A DNA stretch of 51,871 nt from positions 1 to 51,871 of the forward strand of contig MWEM01000017.1 of the NCBI GenBank assembly GCA_002071085.1, given 5' to 3'. The notes below the pieces were generated by a model that saw only the letters and a program-made list of their open reading frames with translations, was not told the DNA's origin and searched no databases. Below are positions 40,111-46,985 of this stretch, piece after piece; the first letter of the stretch is position 1, and the number at the start of each line of letters is the position of its first letter. Origin of the DNA: Thermotogota bacterium ADurb.Bin062. Lineage in GTDB: Bacteria; Thermotogota; Thermotogae; MWEM01. Both the position numbers and the translations under genes were made by a program.

Positions 40111-41505
40111 CTAAAACTGGGGCGGTATGCGGGGATGGCGTTTCAACGCGCGCTTGATTCGCTCGAGCAGCTCTTCGCGAGCGGGGGTGACGCTTTCGAA
40201 GGTCACCTCTCCGTCGATGACGATCGCCGGGATTCCTTTCACATCGAAGGCCTTGATCATCGGGAGCGTCTGTTTTTCCATCAGGCTATGTTCGCGCCAT
40301 ACGATCGGCAAGTTCGGGAAATCCTCGATCAGCGCGCTGACCGCTTCGACCATATATTGACAGGCCGCGCAGCTCCTGGAATTTAGTGTGATGATATCGA
40401 TCGTCAGGGTCGTTCGATTTTGGTAATCCGGCAGCTCGTAGGGCTCCATCCGCTCCTGAGGAAGTTTTGCGGACAAAGAGGCGATGAGGGCGCCCGTTTC
40501 GCGATAGCTCACAGCGTGAACCATTTCTCCGATCGCCGCCAGGTTTCGTTCCGGTGTCGCGTACAAGAGGTCGCATCCGGGGGCGAGGATGTGGCCCCTT
40601 CCTCCGGATTCGTAGATGCACTTTGCCGCGGAAAGCTGGCATTTCTCCGGTGAGCCCGAAAAGAGCACTTGAGCGAGGGGAATATTCCCCCCGAAAGAGA
40701 TGCCCGCGGCCTTCGCGCAATCCCTGAGTTGCGCCAGAGGTACGTTCTCATCCACGAAAAGGCTATCCGGCTTGGTTTCGCTGATGACCGAAAGGTTCTT
40801 TCGGGCGTCTCCGCATACGAAGGAGGCGGAAAGGCTGCCCATACTTCGGATGCGTTCAAACAGACGCTGGTACGGATCGAGTAAAAACCGCTTGAACGTT
40901 CGCGGGGCGATCTGGGAGATCATCGGGTCGACGACCGCGATCAATTCCACGCCTTTCTCCGCATACAGGCTCGCCATGATCTCTGCAACCTCTATACAAA
41001 ATGCGATCACCACCTCGACCGCGTCGGGTTCGAGGATCATCTGAGTCAACAGCTCGGTGCCCTTCAAATGAGTGGCCAGCGTCAATGGCCCCGTGATCAA
41101 CCCCAGAAGCGCGACCTCGGGGTGTTTGGCTTTTAGACGATCCACCGTTTTCATAATGAGCGGGATCCGTCCGCTGCGCGCTGTCGGCAGGGGCAAGCGT
41201 TCGAAAGACCTGTTCTCCAAAGGGTGAGAGATCACGCATGGGGGGCCGTCCGCCGCCCATCGCAGATCGCATCCCAAGATCTCCGCCTCGAGCTGGAGAT
41301 CGAAGACGATCGGAATGCCGTCGGGTTGGTAACGAATAATCGCCTCCCGAAGGCCCTTATATAGCGTTTCGTCCGAACGCAGATAGCTTCTCGCGTTCTC
41401 GCCGATCAGGTATCCCCCGTGCACCCCCACAAACGGGACCCAAGGGGTGCGCTCTGCTTTTTTGCCCTGAAGAGTCTGTATCAAAACCTCTTTCATCGCG
41501 CTCAC
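40111..41505 (-). CDS. URO-D family methyltransferase fused to a thioredoxin-like domain
   Basis: A 464-residue protein. Residues 1-345 have the uroporphyrinogen-decarboxylase fold of MtaA/MtbA-type corrinoid methyltransferases (TGPLTLATHL, FVCGDARKN, HILAPGCDL). The usual zinc set is His-x-Cys plus a later Cys; here the pair reads F229-V-C231, so the His is replaced by Phe, and C311 is kept. Residues about 366-455 add a thioredoxin or glutaredoxin-like domain with a CAAC motif at 379-382 and the cis-Pro segment VKGIPAIVIDG. Start is GTG at 41505, overlapping the corrinoid gene's stop as GTGA. The fusion suggests a redox partner or thiol methyl acceptor; the exact reaction is unknown. Confidence 0.83.
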   Translation of the reverse strand: MSAMKEVLIQTLQGKKAERTPWVPFVGVHGGYLIGENARSYLRSDETLYKGLREAIIRYQPDGIPIVFDLQLEAEILGCDLRWAADGPPCVISHPLENRSFERLPLPTARSGRIPLIMKTVDRLKAKHPEVALLGLITGPLTLATHLKGTELLTQMILEPDAVEVVIAFCIEVAEIMASLYAEKGVELIAVVDPMISQIAPRTFKRFLLDPYQRLFERIRSMGSLSASFVCGDARKNLSVISETKPDSLFVDENVPLAQLRDCAKAAGISFGGNIPLAQVLFSGSPEKCQLSAAKCIYESGGRGHILAPGCDLLYATPERNLAAIGEMVHAVSYRETGALIASLSAKLPQERMEPYELPDYQNRTTLTIDIITLNSRSCAACQYMVEAVSALIEDFPNLPIVWREHSLMEKQTLPMIKAFDVKGIPAIVIDGEVTFESVTPAREELLERIKRALKRHPRIPPQF

Positions 41506-42149
41506 GTTCCCGTTTCCTCGAGATCGATCCGTCGGACCAAGCTCACCGCGTCCGTCGCATCGGCGGCGTATCCATCCGCGCCGATCTCATTCGCAAAGGG
41601 TTGTGATAAGGGGGCCCCTCCTACCAACACTTTTACGTCATCGCGCAGCCCTGCCGCCTGCAGCGCTTGAATCACGGCAGGGATGTGGAGCATCGTGCTG
41701 GTCAATAGCGCCGAAATGGCGAGGTAATCGGGTTTTTCCTGACGAACCGCTTCCACGAACCGTTCTGGTGTGACATCGACCCCGAGGTCGACGATCGTGT
41801 ATCCGGCGCCCTTCCACATCATACTCACCAAGTTTTTCCCGATGTCGTGAAGGTCTCCCTCGACCGTCCCTATCACGATCTTGCCTCTACGCGGCACATC
41901 GCCCTGAATGAGAAGCGGCTCTATAAGGTTCAGTGTCGCGTTCATCGCTTTGGCGGCCACGAGGACCTCAGGCACATAGTATTCTCCTTCTTTAAACAGC
42001 CGCCCCACTTCGTCCATCCCCGGAATCAGCGCCTGATTCAAGATATCTGCGGCGCCAACACCCTGATTCAGCAGCAGGTGCGTTGTCTCTTCGGCTTTTT
42101 TTGGTTCCACGTTTATAATCGCGTTCTTCAATTCTTCGAGAAGCGTCAT
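41502..42149 (-). CDS. Corrinoid-binding methyltransferase subunit
   Basis: A 215-residue B12 protein with a helical cap domain (about 1-85) and a Rossmann-like cobalamin domain. DLHDIGKN puts H101 as the lower axial cobalt ligand, and the later TSTMLHIPAVIQAL and VKVLVGGAPLSQPFANEIGADGYAADA segments complete the MtaC/MtbC/MtvC-type site. It carries the methyl group between two methyltransferases. The ATG at 42149 overlaps the upstream stop as ATGA; a longer start at 42176 lies inside the upstream gene. It is translationally coupled to both neighbours, as expected for subunits needed together. Confidence 0.94.
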   Translation of the reverse strand: MTLLEELKNAIINVEPKKAEETTHLLLNQGVGAADILNQALIPGMDEVGRLFKEGEYYVPEVLVAAKAMNATLNLIEPLLIQGDVPRRGKIVIGTVEGDLHDIGKNLVSMMWKGAGYTIVDLGVDVTPERFVEAVRQEKPDYLAISALLTSTMLHIPAVIQALQAAGLRDDVKVLVGGAPLSQPFANEIGADGYAADATDAVSLVRRIDLEETGT

Positions 42150-43201
42150 ACGCGTCCTCCTTCCTGTTTTTCCCAATCAAAAGCGGCTTGCAGCATCGCC
42201 AGATAGTTCTCATCCGGAATATAGTCCGGAACGGAATTACCGCTTCCCAACGCATATCCCCCTAAGGCCGCCGCTCGGCGTAACATCCGCGTGGATCGTT
42301 CGTACACCGCTTCGGCGCTCTCTCGAGCCAGGAACCCCACATCTATCCCCCCAAGGACCGCGAGCCGCCCTTTCAACGCGTCATAGGCCTTCTCCACCGG
42401 AGTGATCCCGTCCTCGTAAGAGTGCCTGGCGTCAAACCCCATATCGAAAATGTCCTCGAGGATCGCGTCGTACTTACCGCAGGAGTGTAGGATCGCGCAC
42501 TTGCCGTAATCGTGGGCCATAGCGACGATACGCTTGTACCACGGAAAGACGTGTTGGCGCAAGTCCCTCGGGGAGATCAGCGTGTGGGTGTTAAATCCCC
42601 AGTCGTCGTTGAGGATCACGGCACCCACTTCGGGATAGGGCAGACAGGCCTGAAAGTAGGACAGGATCCTCTTCCCCACCTCGGCGAAGATCTCCGAAAC
42701 CAGGGTTTTGTCTTCGTAAAGCATCAGGCACAGGCGTTCGTAGCCGACGATGCCGATCACGTTTTCCAAAATGCCATCGTGAGAAAATGGGATGAGCTTC
42801 GCTTTCGGATGCAGGTAAGCGGCGGCTTCGGTGATGATGGAAAAATCGCAGTTCGCTATTTCCGGCCATGTGTAGTTTTCGAAGGACCTGCGATCGACGA
42901 TCACGCTTCCTTCGTTCAGAGACTTCGTCTGCGCGTGGCTGACAAAGTGGGTTTTGCGCTCGAAACTCAAACCGCGCACGATAATCGGAGCGAAATCGTA
43001 TCCCCCCGAGTCGAAGGCTTTGATCGTCGTCACGACACGGTCGAACTCCGTGTCAGTCCGATACTCCGCCCCCGTCAGTTTCTTTTCTTTGTGTTCTCCG
43101 ATCAAAAACTCAAATAACACCGCCCTCGGGGGCGCTTTCTTTTGCAGAACCAACCTCAGGTTTTCAAAGTCGGGTTCGCGATCCGCTCTTCGAAACATCA
43201 T
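42146..43201 (-). CDS. URO-D family corrinoid methyltransferase
   Basis: A 351-residue URO-D fold protein. The zinc pair His-x-Cys is intact: H239 and C241 in ILHSCGKYDAIL. Other family features are LNDDWGFNTHTLISP and the closing YALGSGNSVPDYIPDENYLAM, where Ser replaces the third Cys of MtaA. Such proteins act as substrate:corrinoid demethylases or corrinoid:acceptor methyltransferases. The ATG at 43201 has AAGGAGA 6 bases upstream; the upstream in-frame start at 43246 has none. It begins 59 bases after the glycan-binding-like gene, with a hairpin in that gap, and overlaps the corrinoid gene by ATGA. Confidence 0.86.
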   Translation of the reverse strand: MMFRRADREPDFENLRLVLQKKAPPRAVLFEFLIGEHKEKKLTGAEYRTDTEFDRVVTTIKAFDSGGYDFAPIIVRGLSFERKTHFVSHAQTKSLNEGSVIVDRRSFENYTWPEIANCDFSIITEAAAYLHPKAKLIPFSHDGILENVIGIVGYERLCLMLYEDKTLVSEIFAEVGKRILSYFQACLPYPEVGAVILNDDWGFNTHTLISPRDLRQHVFPWYKRIVAMAHDYGKCAILHSCGKYDAILEDIFDMGFDARHSYEDGITPVEKAYDALKGRLAVLGGIDVGFLARESAEAVYERSTRMLRRAAALGGYALGSGNSVPDYIPDENYLAMLQAAFDWEKQEGGRV

Positions 43202-43221
43202 TCTGTCTCCTTCGAAAGGGT

Positions 43222-43252
43222 AACCGGTCGCGAAAGCCTTCCGCAACCGGTT
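43222..43252 (-). promoter_or_regulatory. Intra-operon hairpin between the sugar and corrinoid halves
   Basis: On the minus strand AACCGGTTGCGGAA can pair with TTTCGCGACCGGTT over a three-base loop, 14 pairs with two G-U. No T run follows, so it is not a standard terminator. It may stabilise or partly separate expression of the downstream genes. Confidence 0.5.
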
Positions 43253-43260
43253 CGCCCTGG

Positions 43261-44397
43261 TTATTGGGATACGCTCGTCACGTGTGTAGCGGCGTCATAG
43301 GTTAACGTGTAGACGGTCTCCCGATCGGGTTTTAGGAAACTGGCTTGACCGAACCCCGCTGGAGCGCCGTCCAGCTTGTACTGCTCCTCCACACCCCATC
43401 GTTTCCCCCATTGATCGTCGTAAAACTTTTTGGATAAGGCGACGAGGATCATATACCCCTCTCCCTCACCCTTATACGCGGGCAAGGTCAAGGTAAGGCG
43501 GTACTTTCCCACATCTTCGGTCTTTTGAAAGACGAGGGCGTTTTCTCCGAAGACAACCCACCCGTTGAAGTCCCCGTACACCGTCGGCCCCGGAAGCGCG
43601 ACGATCTCTCCTGCGAAAACGGGGCTGACTTCCGTGACTTTCGTTTTTGGATCAAACGTGAACACGTAGGTGGTTTCTTCCGCCGGTTTCAGGTAACTGA
43701 CCTTCCCCATTCCCCCCGCCGTCCCGTCGAACACGTATTGCTCGTAAGCGCCGAAAATGGTCCAAGCGGGTTCGAACCGTGTGGAAAGCACCGTCGCCAT
43801 CATGTATCCGTCGCCTTCCCCTGTGAAGGCTGGGAGGGTATAGAACCCGTGATAGGTCCCGTCCCCGTAGATATCGGCCAATTCGAGCGCCTCTCCGTCT
43901 TTCATACTCCAATCGGAGCCTCTGCCCATCGCGCTGTTAAAACTGCCGTATATACGCGGCGTGGGAAACACCTGGATCGCGTTGTCATAGATCGTTTTGG
44001 TATTCGAGTCGAAAAGGATCGTGAGCACGGTGTTCTCTTTGATGTAAATAGAGCCCAGCCCGGCCACCTGACCGTCGGGTGTGATCATAACCGGAGCGGG
44101 CTGGAAGGCATAGTGGTCCGTTCCCCAGGATCCGCTCGCACTCCACGTGCCATCGGTAACCTTGTAATAGTGCCCGTCATACATAGGGTCTCGATTGTCC
44201 TCATTGAAGTCAATCGTGATAGTATACCATCCGTCTCGTCCGGGGATCGGCATTAACTCCAACCCTCCATCTTTTGGTACCTGATACCCGTTTGCGCTGG
44301 TCCCGAGAAAATATCGCGGACTCGCAGCGAACATAAACACGGCGTTTACCAACAACACGATCACAATCATTGCTTTAAACCATCGATAATGCGTCAT
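43261..44397 (-). CDS. Secreted three-repeat glycan-binding-like protein
   Basis: A 378-residue exported protein. Residues 1-25 form a signal peptide ending FMFAA-S. The rest consists of three roughly 115-residue beta-rich repeats starting near PRYFLGTSANGY, PRIYGSFNSA and PTVYGDFNGW. The second and third are clearly related: each has GEGDGYM/GEGEGYM and a KP-x-ETTYVF/KP-x-ETVYTL ending. GDFNGW resembles starch-binding and CBM48-like modules, which fits its place after the amylase gene, but no catalytic domain is present. It could capture maltodextrin-like polymers outside the cell or act as a surface lectin. AGGGAGG precedes its ATG. Confidence 0.7.
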   Translation of the reverse strand: MTHYRWFKAMIVIVLLVNAVFMFAASPRYFLGTSANGYQVPKDGGLELMPIPGRDGWYTITIDFNEDNRDPMYDGHYYKVTDGTWSASGSWGTDHYAFQPAPVMITPDGQVAGLGSIYIKENTVLTILFDSNTKTIYDNAIQVFPTPRIYGSFNSAMGRGSDWSMKDGEALELADIYGDGTYHGFYTLPAFTGEGDGYMMATVLSTRFEPAWTIFGAYEQYVFDGTAGGMGKVSYLKPAEETTYVFTFDPKTKVTEVSPVFAGEIVALPGPTVYGDFNGWVVFGENALVFQKTEDVGKYRLTLTLPAYKGEGEGYMILVALSKKFYDDQWGKRWGVEEQYKLDGAPAGFGQASFLKPDRETVYTLTYDAATHVTSVSQ

Positions 44398-44432
44398 TGT
44401 TCTTCCCTCCCTTTTATTGTAGGCGAAAAAGA

Positions 44433-46133
44433 TTACGTATGTTCTTCAAACAAGGCGAAAGACCGCCCAGGCACAATCACACCGTTCCATTCGGTTTGCG
44501 CCCGCCCAAAGAGAAGCGTCGGTTTCCTGTCCACCTGTATCCGGTTCGTCGGAAGCGTGTCGAAGTTGGCCACAGCCAGGAAGCGCTTATCGCGCAGGAC
44601 TCGCGCGAAAGCCAGCGCCCGGTCGGATAAGGCGAACGGAATCAGTTTCCCTTTCTTCAACACGTCGGATTGAGCGCGTATTCTCCCAAGGGCCGCGATT
44701 CTGTCACGGAAGGATGGGTTATAGTCCCACTGCATCGCCCGTCGGTTGTCGGGGTCCTCACCCCCGTCCATCGCCCTTTCGTCGCCGTAATAGATCAAAG
44801 GCATCCCGGAAAAACACAACATCGTCATCAGCATCAGCTCGTGGATCGTCTCATCCCCGACGAAACGGCGGTTCCGCACGGTGTCGTGGCTGCCGACGAG
44901 ATTGACGAGATAATCGTGAATCGGAGTTTTGTAGAGCATCGCGTTCGCGCTCATCCTCTGCCAAAAACGGTTCGCATCGATCTCTCCGCGCGCGAAGTTC
45001 CGCAACCACTTCATAAACGGGTAGTTGGTCACCGTATCCATCTCGTCGCCCAACAGCCAACGGCCGGCCTGATTCCAGATTTCGCCGATGATCAGTAGGT
45101 CGTTCTTCACACGCCGAAGCCTACGGCGAAAGGCTTTCCAAAGGGCATGGGAGACTTCGTCCGCCACATCCAATCGCCAACCGTCGATCCCCAGCCTTTT
45201 CGTCCAGTCTTCGGCGATCCCGACAAGATAGTCGATCACATCAGGGTGATCCGTATTGAAGCGGGGCATGGAGGGGATCAATCCGCCAAAGCTGTCGTAG
45301 TCTCGTGTCCGGTCCTCTATGGGAAAACGATGGATCGTGAACCACTCCGCATACTGAGATTGGCTTTGGTTCCTTAAAACATCCTGGAAGAATACGTGTT
45401 GATCGCTGCAATGATTAAAAACCGCGTCTAAAACGATCCGCATCCCTTTGGCGTGCGCGGCTTGAACGAGAGCCACGAGCCCCTCTTCTCCACCGTAAAT
45501 GGACTCCACTTTCGTGTAATCGATCACATCGTACTTGTGGTAGCTTCCGGATAGAAATAGCGGGCTGAGATAGAGGATTCTGACCCCCATCTCCGCCAGG
45601 TAGTCGAGTTTTTTTATGATTCCAGCGAAATCTCCCCCGTAATAGGTGTTTCTGTCCGGTAAGGCGTCGAAGGGCTTCACTTCGGGGGGGTTGTTTCGAG
45701 GATCACCGTCGAAAAAACGGTCGATCCACACCTGGTAGATGATCTCCCCTCGAGCCCATTCTGGAAGATCCAAGAGGTCGCATCCGTTGATGTAGGGATA
45801 GAAAAAGGAGTCGGTCTCCTCAGGATCATTCAAAAACCCCGACGCGCAAAAATACGTGACCTCCCGCCCATCATCCAATTTGAAGTAGTATTTGAACCGT
45901 TTTTCACTGAGGGCGATCTCCGTTTCAAACCAATCGCTATCCTCGCTTCGGCCCACGAGCGCCATGTCCTTTTCATAGGGAAGGGAATGGTGATCGTAGA
46001 TGTTTTTGTATAGCACCACAGCCTTTCGGATATCTCTTCGGGCTGTCTTGAGCCGGACAACCAGGGTGTCGGGACGCGTCGGATAGGCGTATACGTGCTC
46101 GGGAAGATGAAAGACCGCGCTTCGGTTTATGAT
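44433..46133 (-). CDS. Cyclomaltodextrinase/neopullulanase-like GH13, probable ATC start
   Basis: A 566-residue cytoplasmic GH13. An N-terminal beta domain (SAVFHLPEHVYAYPTRPDTL) is typical of neopullulanase, maltogenic amylase and cyclomaltodextrinase. Catalytic D322 (GWRLDVAD), E351 (LIIGEIWN) and D417 (GSHDTVRN) are intact. No ATG, GTG or TTG lies at the homologous N-terminus. The expected spot has ATC at 46133, 6 bases after AGGGAG. A single C-to-G change at the third base (plus-strand 46131) would restore ATG and convert the malG end to a TGA overlap as ATGA. So it is either a rare non-AUG start or a sequence error. It degrades the sugars imported by the adjacent transporter. Confidence 0.83.
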   Translation of the reverse strand: MINRSAVFHLPEHVYAYPTRPDTLVVRLKTARRDIRKAVVLYKNIYDHHSLPYEKDMALVGRSEDSDWFETEIALSEKRFKYYFKLDDGREVTYFCASGFLNDPEETDSFFYPYINGCDLLDLPEWARGEIIYQVWIDRFFDGDPRNNPPEVKPFDALPDRNTYYGGDFAGIIKKLDYLAEMGVRILYLSPLFLSGSYHKYDVIDYTKVESIYGGEEGLVALVQAAHAKGMRIVLDAVFNHCSDQHVFFQDVLRNQSQSQYAEWFTIHRFPIEDRTRDYDSFGGLIPSMPRFNTDHPDVIDYLVGIAEDWTKRLGIDGWRLDVADEVSHALWKAFRRRLRRVKNDLLIIGEIWNQAGRWLLGDEMDTVTNYPFMKWLRNFARGEIDANRFWQRMSANAMLYKTPIHDYLVNLVGSHDTVRNRRFVGDETIHELMLMTMLCFSGMPLIYYGDERAMDGGEDPDNRRAMQWDYNPSFRDRIAALGRIRAQSDVLKKGKLIPFALSDRALAFARVLRDKRFLAVANFDTLPTNRIQVDRKPTLLFGRAQTEWNGVIVPGRSFALFEEHT

Positions 46134-46957
46134 TTCACACTCCCTTCCGTGAGTCCTCCGATGAAGTATTTTTGCAAGCTGTAGAAGATGATGAGCATCG
46201 GCGCGCTTCCGATGATCGCGCCCGCGCAATACAGGCTCCAATTGGTTCCATACTGCCCCACGATCATGCTCTGAAGCCCCACCGCCAACGGCATACGATC
46301 CAGGCCCTGCGTCATCACCGTGCTGGAAAGCACGTATTCGTTATACGCGATGACGAAGCTTTGAATGGCCACGATCATCATCATCGGCTTGGCAAGCGGA
46401 AGGTTGATTTTCCACAGTATGGTCAACCGGGAAGCCCCGTCGATTTTGGCCGCTTCATCGATGTCCATCGGGATGGTATCGAAGTACCCTTTGGCAACGA
46501 GGATCAACCCGGTGGAAGCCAACACCGCATTCACGACGATCAACCCGGCCATACGATTCAAAAGTCCCATCGCGGCAAAAATCCGAAAGATCGAAACCAT
46601 CGCCAGGGTAAGCGGGAAGACTTGGATCAGTAGGATGGCGCGAAAGAGGTGTTCGCGTCCGTAAAACCGCAGGCGAGAAAGGGCATAGACGGAGATAGAC
46701 ACCAGCACGACGGCGACCCCCACGGTCGCTACCGCAATGAGAAAGGAATTGAGCATCCATCTGAGAAAATGGGTTTCGCTCAGCAAAAGGGAAAAATGAC
46801 GCAACGTGAAGGAGCGAGGGACCGCGACTCCGGTTCCAACCACGTTTTCACCGAAAGCGATCAACGCGATGTGCACGAACGGCGTCAGCGTCACAATGGC
46901 TAACAGGATTAGAAGAAAGTGAATAACCCCCGCCCTTAGCCTCTCTTTCCGCTTCAT
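46127..46957 (-). CDS. malG: Maltodextrin-type ABC permease, MalG family
   Basis: A 276-residue inner-membrane permease of the carbohydrate uptake CUT1 class, with about six helices. The EAA loop that docks the ATPase is DIDEAAKIDGASRLTILWKINLP. C-terminal segments PLAVGLQSMIVGQYGTNW and YSLQKYFIGGLTEGSVK are typical. The ATG at 46957 is chosen because GGAGG lies 6 bases upstream; an in-frame TTG at 46963 is too close. It forms the channel with the MalE-MalF fusion encoded 28 bases upstream. No MalK ATPase gene is in the window. Its normal TGA appears to have become TCA, extending the protein by one Ser to the next TAA. Confidence 0.93.
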   Translation of the reverse strand: MKRKERLRAGVIHFLLILLAIVTLTPFVHIALIAFGENVVGTGVAVPRSFTLRHFSLLLSETHFLRWMLNSFLIAVATVGVAVVLVSISVYALSRLRFYGREHLFRAILLIQVFPLTLAMVSIFRIFAAMGLLNRMAGLIVVNAVLASTGLILVAKGYFDTIPMDIDEAAKIDGASRLTILWKINLPLAKPMMMIVAIQSFVIAYNEYVLSSTVMTQGLDRMPLAVGLQSMIVGQYGTNWSLYCAGAIIGSAPMLIIFYSLQKYFIGGLTEGSVKS

Positions 46958-46985
46958 CGCCAACCTCCCTCCACGAGTTTTTCCG

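Noticed and set aside
40111..43201. True uroporphyrinogen decarboxylases for haem synthesis
   Set aside because: They sit with a corrinoid protein and RACo, and one has the His-x-Cys site of methyltransferases; no haem genes are nearby.
46134..46241. Upstream ATG at 46241 as the GH13 start
   Set aside because: The extra 36 residues are the shadow of the malG 3' end and do not resemble the family N-terminus; it also lacks a ribosome site.
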